Below are positions 35,372-43,498 of a stretch of DNA of 64,000 nucleotides, in pieces (the first letter of the stretch is position 1; every line of letters starts with the position of its first letter). The stretch lies in contig JAEUUE010000075.1 of assembly GCA_016787605.1 (NCBI GenBank), positions 124,001 through 188,000 of the forward strand. The letters are read 5' to 3'. This stretch comes from Cyclobacteriaceae bacterium. Its GTDB lineage: Bacteria; Bacteroidota; Bacteroidia; Cytophagales; Cyclobacteriaceae. Position numbers and translations under genes: made by a program. The notes beneath the pieces were generated by a model. It had not been told where the DNA came from. It saw only the letters and a program-made list of their open reading frames with translations, and ran no database searches.

Positions 35372-35527
35372 TCAGCAACCCAAATTCTTTTTGAGGTTCC
35401 TGTCCGGGAGACCTCCAAAATCAAATTTCTTGCTCGCCTCATCGGGTTGCTCACGTGGTGTCTCCCGAGACTCCTTCCCGGTTTTTTCCGTACCTGACTT
35501 CTTCTTGGCCTTTCTGGTCTTGGTCAT
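35372..35527 (-). CDS. Very small protein ending DFGGLPDRNLKKNLGC, 51 aa
   Basis: A 51-codon gene between the 65-aa gene and the feoAB promoter. It starts with ATG at 35527 and ends in TGA at 35372-35374. The first 33 residues are charged and likely disordered (MTKTRKAKKKSGTEKTGKES and so on, rich in Lys, Glu and Arg). The last 18 are ordered-looking: KKFDFGGLPDRNLKKNLG then Cys as the final residue. I recall very similar DFGGLPxRxLKKNLGC tails on small proteins in other Bacteroidota, but could not check. The C-terminal Cys and the FGG-turn suggest a short linear motif for partner binding or thiol chemistry. No signal peptide. It fills a space that would otherwise be empty, and its frame has no competing gene on either strand. 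Confidence 0.65.
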   Translation of the reverse strand: MTKTRKAKKKSGTEKTGKESRETPREQPDEASKKFDFGGLPDRNLKKNLGC

Positions 35528-35558
35528 AAACAGGGCAAACTTCACAAAATTCGTGCAT

Positions 35559-35589
35559 TTTCAGGATCGTGTCCTAGCCACTACATTTG
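35559..35589 (+). promoter_or_regulatory. feoAB promoter
   Basis: A -33-like TTTC (35559-35562), 19 bases, then TACATTTG (35582-35589), an exact TAnnTTTG box. Transcription should start near 35594. An in-frame TTG at 35587 lies inside the box, so it cannot be the start of feoA. I saw no Fur-type or other operator by eye. Confidence 0.6.
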
Positions 35590-35616
35590 CCATTATTTGA
35601 ACTTGATCTAAATAAG

Positions 35617-35853
35617 GTGTCGTCCAACGGGGCAAAGTCGGTAGCATCCATGAAGCCAGGGGAGAGCGCGGTGATTTCGGGCTTCACCGATGAGCAACTT
35701 TCTGTGAAGCTCCTGGAAATGGGGTTCCTCCCCGGATCGGTGGTTCGGTTCAACTTCAAAGCTCCCTTTGGCGACCCGGTTTGTGTCCACATTTCAGGGT
35801 TCGACCTTTCCTTGAGACTGGAGGAAGCGTCTACCATAATCATCTTCGATTGA
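35617..35853 (+). CDS. feoA: FeoA-type iron transport accessory protein
   Basis: A 78-residue SH3-like protein that works with FeoB. Seen: SMKPGESAVISGF at the N-terminal strand, then LLEMGFLPGSVVRFNFKAPFGDPVCVHISGFDLSLRLEEA, which is the FeoA pattern (L-x-x-M-G-x-x-P-G, GDP, and a final LR-x-x-E-A). The GTG at 35617 was chosen because the upstream TTG at 35587 overlaps a -7 promoter box; an ATG at 35650 is possible but would drop the first strand (SVASM). The stop overlaps the feoB start by one base (TGATG), so the two are translationally coupled. Confidence 0.85.
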   Translation: MSSNGAKSVASMKPGESAVISGFTDEQLSVKLLEMGFLPGSVVRFNFKAPFGDPVCVHISGFDLSLRLEEASTIIIFD

Positions 35854-37958
35854 TGGCGCACCTGAAGATTGCCCTGGTGGGCAAGCCGAACTCCGGAAAG
35901 TCGTCGCTGTTTAACCAGTTGACCGGCCTCAAGCAAAAAATTGGGAACTTTCCGGGCATTACCGTTGACAAGCGCACGGGATTTTGTCAGCTGGATGAAT
36001 CCACGGAAGCAGAAATTATTGATTTGCCCGGCATCTACAGCCTGTACCCCAGAACGCTGGATGAAAAGATCGTCGTAGAGATCCTTACCGACCGGAGAAA
36101 CCCGGATTATCCGGATGCCATTGCGGTCATCGCAGATGCCACCAATCTCAAGAACTGTCTCCTTCTCCTGACCCAGCTTGTGGATCTTAGGCTTCCGGTT
36201 GTCCTGGCGCTGAACATGATGGATCTCGCCGCCAAATCGGGACTCAGCCTGGACATCAACCGGCTTTCGGACGAGTTGGGAATGCCCGTGGTGATGATAA
36301 ATGCCCGGGAAGGAAAAGGGATAGATCAACTGAAGAGAGTCCTCGCTCGTGGCGTAGCCGTATCCCCAAAGGAAATCTTCCATCCGGCAAACCTGGGAGA
36401 ATCAGTAGTTCGCGAAGTACAACAACATTTTGGACTGACAGCTCCCTATGAAGCTTTTCAGTATGTGCAGCAGGTAGACCGGCTGGCGTTCTTGTCGGAG
36501 GGAGACAGGAAGTTCATTAAAGAGGTCGCCAAGCGAAATGATTTTTTCCCTTACAAGTTCCAGGGCGTGGAGACCATTCATCGCTATGCCTTCATTCAGC
36601 GTGTGCTTGATGCCGTCATTATCAAATCGGCTCGTGGCGACTGGAAGGGAGCTTCGAAAAACCTCGACAAGATACTGACCCACCGCGTGTGGGGCTATAC
36701 GATCTTCTTCATTATCCTATTCCTCATTTTTCAGTCCGTCTTTGCCCTGGCGCAGATACCGATGGATGCCATAGACCGCGGCTTCGCCGGGCTGAGCAGC
36801 TATCTCGCCGGACATCTTCCTGAAGGGCCTTTCTTCGAACTCATCTCCAGCGGAATTGTACCCGGCATTGGAGGCATCATCATATTCATTCCCCAGATCG
36901 CCATTCTCTTCGCATTCATTGCGATCCTCGAGGAGACAGGCTATATGTCGCGCGTAGTATTCCTCATGGATAAGATCATGCGGAAGTTCGGGCTGAGCGG
37001 GAGAAGTGTAGTTCCGCTGATCTCCGGAATGGCGTGTGCTATTCCCGCGATCATGGCCACCCGCACGATCGACAACTGGAAAGAGCGCCTCATTACCATC
37101 TTTGTAACGCCGCTCATGAGTTGCTCGGCGCGACTGCCGGTGTTTGCCATCCTGGTTGCCCTCATCATTCCCAAGGTGCGTCTCCTGGGATTCATCAGCT
37201 TGCAAGGCGTGGCCCTGATGGGATTATACTTGCTTGGCTTTGCAGCCGCCCTGCTGTCGGCCCTGCTGATGAAGGCGCTCGTCGAGGTTCGCGAACGCAG
37301 TTTCCTGATCATGGAGATGCCCACCTATCGAATGCCGAAGTGGTCAAACGTGGGGTTCACGATCATCGAAAAGACAAAAGCCTTCGTCGTGGAGGCGGGT
37401 AAAGTCATCATCGCCGTCTCCATCATTTTGTGGGTGTTGGCTAGTTACGGCCCCGCGGATGTCATGAATAGTGCACGGAAAACCGTACGGGAACAGACAG
37501 CGACGGAAGGGCTCAGCGAGCAGGAATATGAAAACCGGGTCGCCGCCTACAAACTGGAGCACTCTTATGCCGGGACGATCGGTAAGTGGATGGAGCCGGC
37601 CATCCGCCCGCTGGGATTTGACTGGAAGATCGGCATTGCGTTGATCACCTCGTTCGCGGCCCGGGAAGTATTTGTGAGTACGATCGCCACCATCTACAGC
37701 CTGGGCAGTACCGATGAGAGCTCAACGATCAAGGATCGGCTCAAGGATGAAGTGAATCCCGAAACCGGGGGACCGAGGTTCACTCCGGCAGTGGGATTCT
37801 CCCTGCTCGTGTTCTACACCTTTGCCATGCAGTGCATGAGCACGCTGGCCGTGGTGAAGCGCGAAACGAAAGGATGGAAGTGGCCGTTGGTTCAACTCGT
37901 CTACATGACAGGCCTGGCGTATACCTCGGCGTTGATTGTGTATCAAGTGCTGGCCTGA
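35853..37958 (+). CDS. feoB: Ferrous iron transporter FeoB
   Basis: A 701-residue inner-membrane Fe(II) transporter. The N-terminal G-domain has G1 GKPNSGKS (10-17), G2 with T37 in NFPGITVDK, G3 DLPG, and G4 NMMD. A helical insertion domain follows (about 170-270). The membrane part includes two Gate-type regions: GGIIIFIPQIAILFAFIAI followed by the conserved SGRSVVPLISGMACAIPAIM with its Cys, and EMPTYRMPKW, a FeoB signature. The second half ends in CMSTLAVVKRETKGWKWP. No FeoC and no fused FeoA domain, as FeoA is a separate gene. The ATG at 35853 shares a base with the feoA stop. Confidence 0.97.
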   Translation: MAHLKIALVGKPNSGKSSLFNQLTGLKQKIGNFPGITVDKRTGFCQLDESTEAEIIDLPGIYSLYPRTLDEKIVVEILTDRRNPDYPDAIAVIADATNLKNCLLLLTQLVDLRLPVVLALNMMDLAAKSGLSLDINRLSDELGMPVVMINAREGKGIDQLKRVLARGVAVSPKEIFHPANLGESVVREVQQHFGLTAPYEAFQYVQQVDRLAFLSEGDRKFIKEVAKRNDFFPYKFQGVETIHRYAFIQRVLDAVIIKSARGDWKGASKNLDKILTHRVWGYTIFFIILFLIFQSVFALAQIPMDAIDRGFAGLSSYLAGHLPEGPFFELISSGIVPGIGGIIIFIPQIAILFAFIAILEETGYMSRVVFLMDKIMRKFGLSGRSVVPLISGMACAIPAIMATRTIDNWKERLITIFVTPLMSCSARLPVFAILVALIIPKVRLLGFISLQGVALMGLYLLGFAAALLSALLMKALVEVRERSFLIMEMPTYRMPKWSNVGFTIIEKTKAFVVEAGKVIIAVSIILWVLASYGPADVMNSARKTVREQTATEGLSEQEYENRVAAYKLEHSYAGTIGKWMEPAIRPLGFDWKIGIALITSFAAREVFVSTIATIYSLGSTDESSTIKDRLKDEVNPETGGPRFTPAVGFSLLVFYTFAMQCMSTLAVVKRETKGWKWPLVQLVYMTGLAYTSALIVYQVLA

Positions 37959-37990
37959 TTGTCTATCTTTCGGCCCTAATCCTGCGGCCG

Positions 37991-39130
37991 GTGGTACAGA
38001 AGCATATCGGAATACTGGGAGGCGGACAACTGGGCCGCATGCTGATCCAAAAGGGACTGGATTGGAATATCCCGTTTTCTGTTCTTGATCCCGATCCTCA
38101 TGCCCCTTGTTCCCGGTTGGCGCCGTTTACCTGTGGTTCGCTCACGGATTATGAAACGGTGATGCGCTTCGGCGAGCCGTGCGATATCCTCACCATCGAG
38201 ATCGAGAATGTGAATACCCGGGCGCTGAAGGCCCTGGCACAGCAGGGAAAGCAGGTTTTTCCGCAGCCGGAGGTCATTGAATGTATCCAGGACAAGCGCA
38301 CGCAGAAGAAATTCTTTGTGGATCACGGTATCCCCACCTCCGACTATATTCTTACCGCAAACAGAGAGGACGTGACACGGCAGGCAGATTTTCTGCCGGC
38401 TGTGAACAAACTGGGCCGGGAAGGCTACGATGGCCGGGGCGTGCAGATCCTGCGTACGCCTTCCGACCTTTCCAAGGCATTTGATTCGCCCGGCTTGCTT
38501 GAAAAACTGGTCGATATCGATAAGGAGATATCAGTGATTGTTGCCCGGAACGGCAATGGAGACGTGCGCGCCTTCCCTGCTGTGGAGATGGTCTTTCACC
38601 CGGAGGCAAACCTCGTTGACTTCCTGATCTCCCCGGCGGAGCTGCCCGAAGAAATCTCCCTTCGGGCGGAAGCGATCGCCGTCGAGCTGATCTCGGAGTT
38701 CAGGATGGTCGGCATCCTGGCGGTGGAAATGTTTGTAACTCTCTCCGGAGGAATCCTGGTTAACGAGGTGGCACCCCGTCCGCATAACAGTGGTCATCAA
38801 ACCATTGAAGGCAACGTAACCTCGCAGTATGAGCAGCACCTCCGGGCAATCCTGAACCTGCCCCTTGGCGACACGGCGGTTCGTTACCCCAGCGCCATGG
38901 TCAACCTCCTGGGCGAGCCCGGGCACCAGGGAGAGGCCAGGTATCTTGGGCTGGAAGGAGTATTGGATATTCCGGGCGTGTATGTGCACTTGTACGGCAA
39001 GAAAAACACCAAGCCGTTCCGCAAAATGGGACATGTAACGGTGGTGGACCGCGATGTGGAAAGTTTGCGTAAGAAAGCCACCTTTGTAAAGAACACTTTG
39101 AAAGTTGTAGCATGGCCAAACCAGTCGTAG
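37991..39130 (+). CDS. purK: N5-carboxyaminoimidazole ribonucleotide synthase
   Basis: A 379-residue ATP-grasp enzyme of purine synthesis, joining bicarbonate and ATP to AIR. Seen: the N-terminal [28 protein letters not shown] (the E-x-E region), the ATP-grasp core [12 protein letters not shown] and [42 protein letters not shown] (metal and substrate site), and the C-terminal [20 protein letters not shown]. The GTG at 37991 was chosen: it is 32 bases after feoB, three residues before the family start, and a TATCTTTC box (one base off consensus) lies at 37974-37981. Upstream ATGs lie inside feoB. It overlaps purE by 19 bases. Confidence 0.95.
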   Translation: MVQKHIGILGGGQLGRMLIQKGLDWNIPFSVLDPDPHAPCSRLAPFTCGSLTDYETVMRFGEPCDILTIEIENVNTRALKALAQQGKQVFPQPEVIECIQDKRTQKKFFVDHGIPTSDYILTANREDVTRQADFLPAVNKLGREGYDGRGVQILRTPSDLSKAFDSPGLLEKLVDIDKEISVIVARNGNGDVRAFPAVEMVFHPEANLVDFLISPAELPEEISLRAEAIAVELISEFRMVGILAVEMFVTLSGGILVNEVAPRPHNSGHQTIEGNVTSQYEQHLRAILNLPLGDTAVRYPSAMVNLLGEPGHQGEARYLGLEGVLDIPGVYVHLYGKKNTKPFRKMGHVTVVDRDVESLRKKATFVKNTLKVVAWPNQS

Positions 39131-39615
39131 GGATCATCATGGGGAGCCAGTCGGACCTTGCCGTCATGAAGGAGGCCGCAGAGTTCCTGGAGGAAATGGG
39201 TATACCGTTGGAGCTTACCGTGGTGTCGGCACACCGGACGCCGGCACGGATGGTGGAGTACGCCACACAGGCGCGGGCCCGCGGCCTTCGTGTGATTATT
39301 GCGGGAGCCGGTGGCGCCGCCCACCTGCCCGGGATGATCGCTTCCATGACGTCGTTGCCCGTGATTGGCGTGCCGGTGAAGTCTTCCAACTCCATCGATG
39401 GCTGGGATTCCGTTTTGTCGATCCTGCAAATGCCTTCCGGGGTGCCCGTAGCGACGGTGGCCCTGAATGGTGCCAGGAACGCCGGTATACTTGCTGCCCA
39501 AATTCTTGGCTCGGCAGATGCCGAGATTGGCCGGAAGCTGGACAAATTCAAGAAGTCGTTGGAGGACAAGGTGAAGGAGTCGGCCAGGACGCTAGCCAAA
39601 AAAGGCTGGAAATAG
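39112..39615 (+). CDS. purE: N5-carboxyaminoimidazole ribonucleotide mutase
   Basis: A 167-residue class I PurE, moving the carboxyl group of N5-CAIR to C4 to give CAIR. Seen: [12 protein letters not shown] with the SxSD phosphate site, the active-site [10 protein letters not shown] with its His, [16 protein letters not shown], and [10 protein letters not shown]. Class I is consistent with the partner purK upstream. The ATG lies inside the end of purK (19-base overlap), so translation is coupled. After it comes a 65-base gap with no gene and no clear terminator. Confidence 0.97.
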   Translation: MAKPVVGIIMGSQSDLAVMKEAAEFLEEMGIPLELTVVSAHRTPARMVEYATQARARGLRVIIAGAGGAAHLPGMIASMTSLPVIGVPVKSSNSIDGWDSVLSILQMPSGVPVATVALNGARNAGILAAQILGSADAEIGRKLDKFKKSLEDKVKESARTLAKKGWK

Positions 39616-39680
39616 CCGCGTTGACTATCCGGGGGTATCACAGGTGCGCGGAATTGCGTAACTTCCCCTGTTAACGCGAG

Positions 39681-40952
39681 ATGAATCCAAAATCCAAGGG
39701 TTGGCTCAAAGAGTACCTGAACTTTAGGGAGAAGCTCTTGCTGCAAATTACCGCGGAGGGGCACGAGGCGGCACATCCCGATTTTTCGCTCTATCAGATC
39801 CTCCAGCCCACGGGGCTGATGTACGGCCAGCCGGTCACCCCGCTGGAGTTCAGCGAAGCGGCCACCTGGAGCACGAAAGACCGCCTGAAGGTTCTATTGG
39901 CGGAAAGCCTGGTCAGCAGCTCGCTTCTTTTCCAGGATACCTCGGCCAAATCGCCAGGTCAACTTCCGTTGGTGCTTCGGCAAACGCTGGAACAGATTAA
40001 CCAGTACTACCAGGAAGTTTTTCCTGAACTGGCGGCCAGCGGGCGGACGTTCTTCGGGCGGAAGAAGGATATCCTGGAATTGTCCGAAGAGATCTTTGAA
40101 CGTCGCATTGAAAAACTGGATCTCAAGGCCGCCTTCTGGGTCCGGTTCTTTCACTCCAGCCTGCTGTTCCTTGATGTTTTCATGTTTGGACAATGGAGTC
40201 ATACGCAGACCAACAAAATGGTTTCCGATTTCTTCGGCTACCAGCGGGAGGAACTCCGGACGGCCGTCGTGAGGGTCATGGCGATCGCGGCTCACGCCAA
40301 CCGCAAGGTGGAATTTGAAGAGAGGAAATTGATGGAATACTTTCTTCAGAGTGCCGGGCTGTCGGCGGAACAGAAGAAGAGGTGCCGCGAAATATTTGAG
40401 CAGGGCATGGCCGTGGAAGACCTGGCCTTGCCTACGGGCAATTCATGGTTGCTCAAAAAATACTTCCTGGAAATCGCCATTCTCACTTTTTGGTCGGATA
40501 AGCGGGTAGAGGACCGGGAGTTGGATCTTCTCCACCGCCTCGCTGTGGCATTGGACCTTCACCGGGATGACGTGGAAAACAGCCTGCTTGCCGTAGAAGG
40601 ATTTGTACTCGAGCATTGGAGTGAATTGGACACGCTTCAGGACAAGAAGAGCTTTGAGGAGGTGAGTGAACAGTTTATCCAGCGAATGGCGGCCATCGCT
40701 TCAAAGAACCGCACAAAACTGCTGAGTGAAGTGCGCGCCCGAAATGAGTTGATGGCACTGTTAAAGCGGGCCCGGTCGACCGAGCTCGATTCGGAGGACA
40801 AGGAGGAACTTAGAAATCTTCTGGTTGAAGTGCTGCGTCACGTACCCACGCTGGTGATGATCTCATTACCCCATCATTTTCTCACCCTGCCGATCCTCAT
40901 GCAGATTCTACCAAAGAATTTTATGGCGGATGTCTTGAGTGAGGCCGCGTAG
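39681..40952 (+). CDS. LETM1-related protein with TerB-like helical domain
   Basis: A 423-residue protein. Residues 1-150 are helical and not assigned. About 190-310 looks like a TerB-type helical bundle (two repeats of the sort IAAHANRKVEFEERKLMEYF and ILTFWSDKRVEDRELDLL, each with an acidic/charged turn). The last 65 residues (355-420) match the bacterial LETM1-like C-terminus: an acidic helix SEDKEELRNLLVEVL, then VPTLVMISLPHHFLTLPI and LPKNF. In flavobacteria this class is labelled 'LETM1-related biofilm-associated protein'. The hydrophobic part could sit in the membrane. It converges with TerC, one base between the stops, which fits a shared role in metal or ion stress but does not prove it. 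Confidence 0.75.
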   Translation: MNPKSKGWLKEYLNFREKLLLQITAEGHEAAHPDFSLYQILQPTGLMYGQPVTPLEFSEAATWSTKDRLKVLLAESLVSSSLLFQDTSAKSPGQLPLVLRQTLEQINQYYQEVFPELAASGRTFFGRKKDILELSEEIFERRIEKLDLKAAFWVRFFHSSLLFLDVFMFGQWSHTQTNKMVSDFFGYQREELRTAVVRVMAIAAHANRKVEFEERKLMEYFLQSAGLSAEQKKRCREIFEQGMAVEDLALPTGNSWLLKKYFLEIAILTFWSDKRVEDRELDLLHRLAVALDLHRDDVENSLLAVEGFVLEHWSELDTLQDKKSFEEVSEQFIQRMAAIASKNRTKLLSEVRARNELMALLKRARSTELDSEDKEELRNLLVEVLRHVPTLVMISLPHHFLTLPILMQILPKNFMADVLSEAA

Positions 40953-40953
40953 G

Positions 40954-41946
40954 TTAATCAAGCAAATCCTTGGGAATCGTCTTGTCCTTCTTCGGGATGA
41001 TCACCGAGAAGACGATGGATAGCGTCAGGGTCAGAATAATGACCGAGAAGGACAGAACCACCGGGATGTCAAAATGAATGATCTCCAGGAGCATCTTGGC
41101 GCCGATAAAGAAAAGGATGATCGACAACCCTTTTTGCAACAGGTAGAACTTGTCAATAATTCCGGCGAGCAGGAAGAACATCGCCCGCAATCCCAGGACG
41201 GCGAAAATGTTTGACGTGTAGATCAGGAACTCATTCTGCGTGATGGCAAAGGCTGCCGGGATCGAATCCACGGCAAAGATCAGGTCGGTCGTTTCGATCA
41301 GCACGATAACGAGAAAGAGGGGAGTGAAATAAAATTTGTTGTTCTGTTTGAACATGAATTGCCCACCATGGTCGTCACGACTGACGGGCAGGTAAGCGCG
41401 GCAAAAGCGCATGATCGGGTTCTTTTCCGGGTCGATCTTTTCGTCGCTGTCCTCGAAATAAATCTTGATACCCGAGTAAATGAGGAATACCCCGAAAACG
41501 TACAGGATCCAGTGAAACTGGGCAATGAGATAGGCGCCCACAAAGATGAAAATGCCCCGAAAGAATACTGCACCCAGGATACCCCAGAACAGCACCTTGT
41601 GATAATACTCCTCCTTGACGGTGAAGTATTTCAGGATCAGCAGAATGACAAAGATATTGTCGACGGACAGGGCGTATTCGGTGAGGTAGGCGGAGAAATA
41701 TTCCAGTAAGGCATCGGTACCTCCATCTTCGCTGTCATCAAAGAGATAAACCAGGTAGCCAAATAGGGTGCTTACCATGACCCAGAATATGGACTGGTAA
41801 AGGGCTGAACGCGTGGTAATCTTGTGGGCGGTCTTGTTCAGTACGCCCAGGTCGATGAGCAAAAAGAGGATGATAAGGGCGGCAAAAACCCCAAACAATA
41901 TAGTCTCCGCTTGGCTGTTGTTTCTAAACAGGGAGAATAGAAGCAT
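40954..41946 (-). CDS. TerC-family membrane protein
   Basis: A 330-residue integral membrane protein with about nine helices. Seen: the TerC signature ALSVDNIFVILLIL (in the second third of the first half), the matching second acidic site ETTDLIFAVDSIPAAFAIT, and a charged loop FEDSDEKIDPEKNPI. These two Asp-containing helices are thought to form a metal path; close relatives export manganese. No tellurite genes other than the TerB-like neighbour are present. It has its own leader: a -7 box at 42022-42029 and a hairpin at 41976-42012. Confidence 0.93.
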   Translation of the reverse strand: MLLFSLFRNNSQAETILFGVFAALIILFLLIDLGVLNKTAHKITTRSALYQSIFWVMVSTLFGYLVYLFDDSEDGGTDALLEYFSAYLTEYALSVDNIFVILLILKYFTVKEEYYHKVLFWGILGAVFFRGIFIFVGAYLIAQFHWILYVFGVFLIYSGIKIYFEDSDEKIDPEKNPIMRFCRAYLPVSRDDHGGQFMFKQNNKFYFTPLFLVIVLIETTDLIFAVDSIPAAFAITQNEFLIYTSNIFAVLGLRAMFFLLAGIIDKFYLLQKGLSIILFFIGAKMLLEIIHFDIPVVLSFSVIILTLTLSIVFSVIIPKKDKTIPKDLLD

Positions 41947-41975
41947 TTGCGGGATACGGTTTGGGGCTAAACAAA

Positions 41976-42012
41976 GGGGTGATTAATGGTCAATCGGCCA
42001 AAAAATCACCCC
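41976..42012 (-). promoter_or_regulatory. Hairpin in the terC leader
   Basis: Perfect 9-bp inverted repeat GGGGTGATT (41976-41984) and AATCACCCC (42004-42012) around a 19-base loop, which itself contains TGGTCAATCGGCCA. It lies between the predicted transcription start (near 42017) and the terC ATG at 41946. It does not match the yybP-ykoY manganese riboswitch that often precedes terC. It could be an mRNA-stability element, an operator or a novel leader. Confidence 0.6.
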
Positions 42013-42021
42013 ACTAAGGGT

Positions 42022-42055
42022 CAAAGCTAGGAATTAATACGGAACCGATGAAAAA
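42022..42055 (-). promoter_or_regulatory. terC promoter
   Basis: TAGCTTTG (42022-42029, minus strand) matches TAnnTTTG exactly; TTTTTC at about 42050-42055 lies near the -33 position at about 20 bases spacing. The start site should fall near 42017, giving a leader of about 70 bases. Confidence 0.5.
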
Positions 42056-42123
42056 TTTGTACTTCCTCTATACGAGGGAGGGAACGAAGGAAACCCCCTC
42101 CAATCACTGAGGCAGGAAAACCT

Positions 42124-42699
42124 TCACCACTGCGCAACGCCCGTCACCTCAAAGCGAACAGTATCCCGAAGGGCAAGCTTCTGATACCCGCTCACTTTGT
42201 ACCCGGTCAGGGCGGGTTTGCCGTTCAGTTCGTCAAAGGTCAGCGTCAGTTCCCGGTGAGCCGAGTACAGCGGATTGGCATCTTCCACAACACCGGTCAG
42301 TTGCCTGATTCGTGACAGGTCATCGCGGTAAAACACGAGCAACGAACGAAGCGGCGCCTGATCGTTCGTATATCGTCTAATCTTCAGGTTACTGCGCGGG
42401 TCTTCCAAGGGGCCTTCGATCTGGTAGGTCCCCTGGTAGAGCTTCTGATTAAATGAACCCAACACCCGAAAGACTTCCAACTCTTCTTTCCAGCCAGTGG
42501 AAGTAGGAACAAACGAAGTGTCGGACCGACCCGCAGACCCCTCCGAGGACTTTGTTAACAGGGCTTTCCGCTCGCCAAGTATCCGCACCTGAAGCGATAA
42601 AATGCTATCGATGTCGACCTCGCTGGCCTCCTTCTTCTTCGAAGAGGGAGCACAAGCGGCCGCATACAGCACAACGATAGCCAGCAAGAGATACTTCAT
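42124..42699 (-). CDS. Hypothetical lipoprotein, 191 aa
   Basis: A lipoprotein with the signal MKYLLLAIVVLYAAAC; Cys16 is lipidated, followed by a Lys-rich linker (PSSKKKEASEVD). The body holds a helix and then a set of strands (LYQGTYQIEGPL, SLLVFYRDDLSRIRQLTGVV, LTLTFDELNGKPALTGYKVSGY, VRFEVTGVAQW), suggesting a single beta-sandwich. I recognise no family. It starts four bases after the stop of the upstream CCG iron-sulfur gene, so it is the third gene of that operon; whether it serves the same job is unknown. Confidence 0.7.
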   Translation of the reverse strand: MKYLLLAIVVLYAAACAPSSKKKEASEVDIDSILSLQVRILGERKALLTKSSEGSAGRSDTSFVPTSTGWKEELEVFRVLGSFNQKLYQGTYQIEGPLEDPRSNLKIRRYTNDQAPLRSLLVFYRDDLSRIRQLTGVVEDANPLYSAHRELTLTFDELNGKPALTGYKVSGYQKLALRDTVRFEVTGVAQW

Positions 42700-42703
42700 G
42701 GAT

Positions 42704-43495
42704 CTACAGCCCCTGCGACTCGGCCAGAAGTTCGGCGAGATCTTTGACGTTCACGGTAGCCTCTTTGTTCTTCGCCTTGATTCCATCGCTCATCATGGTC
42801 ATACAAAACGGGCAGGCCACAGCCACGGTCTGAGCGCCGGTGGCCAGCGCTTCCTCGGCGCGCTCGACATTGATATCTTTCTTTCCGTGTTCAGGTTCCT
42901 TGAACATCTGGGCTCCCCCTGCTCCGCAGCAAAGCCCCGTTGACCGGCATCGCTTCATTTCCACCAGGTCGGCATCCAGCGACTCCAGCACGGCACGCGG
43001 TGCTTCGTAGATGTCATTGGCTCTCCCGAGATAGCAGGAATCATGGTACGTAATCTTCTTTCCCTGATAGGCTCCGCCTTCCTTGATTTTGATTTTGCCT
43101 TCGTTGATCAGTTGCTGCAGAAACTCGGAATGGTGAATCACTTCATACTTGCCCCCGAGATCAGGATATTCGTTGCGAAGCGTATTGAAGCAATGGGGGC
43201 ATGCGGTTACGATCTTCTTTACCTGGTATCCGTTCAGTACCTGGATGACCGCAGTGGCCTGCATCTGGAAGAGAAATTCGTTGCCGGCTCGGCGAGCAGG
43301 GTCCCCGGTGCAGGTTTCCTCCGTTCCCAGCACGGCAAACCGGATCCCGGTGGCCTGGAGAATCTTGACAAAAGCCTTGGTGACGCGCTTGTAACGGTCG
43401 TCATAGGAACCGGCGCAGCCAACCCAGAAAACAATCTCAGGCGATTCGCCGCGCGCTGTCATTTCCGCGAGGGTGGGTACAGGGTTCATGGTCAT
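42704..43495 (-). CDS. CCG-domain iron-sulfur protein (HdrB-like)
   Basis: A 263-residue protein with two cysteine-rich CCG domains of the type in heterodisulfide reductase HdrB and glycolate oxidase/LutA subunits. Seen: an N-terminal single Cys in WVGCAGSYDDR, then CPHCFNTLRNEYP, and in the second copy YHDSCYLGR with STGLCCGAGGAQMF (the CCG motif). These domains can hold a non-cubane [4Fe-4S] cluster or a disulfide-active site. It is cytoplasmic and partnered with the membrane iron-sulfur protein encoded three bases upstream. The electron donor and acceptor are unknown; quinone is likely given the partner. Confidence 0.9.
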   Translation of the reverse strand: MTMNPVPTLAEMTARGESPEIVFWVGCAGSYDDRYKRVTKAFVKILQATGIRFAVLGTEETCTGDPARRAGNEFLFQMQATAVIQVLNGYQVKKIVTACPHCFNTLRNEYPDLGGKYEVIHHSEFLQQLINEGKIKIKEGGAYQGKKITYHDSCYLGRANDIYEAPRAVLESLDADLVEMKRCRSTGLCCGAGGAQMFKEPEHGKKDINVERAEEALATGAQTVAVACPFCMTMMSDGIKAKNKEATVNVKDLAELLAESQGL

Positions 43496-43498
43496 GCG

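Noticed and set aside
35138-35527. Toxin-antitoxin pair formed by the two small genes
   Set aside because: They are convergent, neither resembles a known toxin, and the 51-residue product looks like a disordered tail with a short C-terminal motif.
42077-42101. GGAGGG/CCCTCC inverted repeat as a terminator of the lipoprotein gene
   Set aside because: Only 6 bp with a 13-base loop and no T-run; too weak to call.
41947-42123. yybP-ykoY manganese riboswitch before terC
   Set aside because: The conserved bases of that motif are not present on the minus strand; only a simple hairpin is visible.
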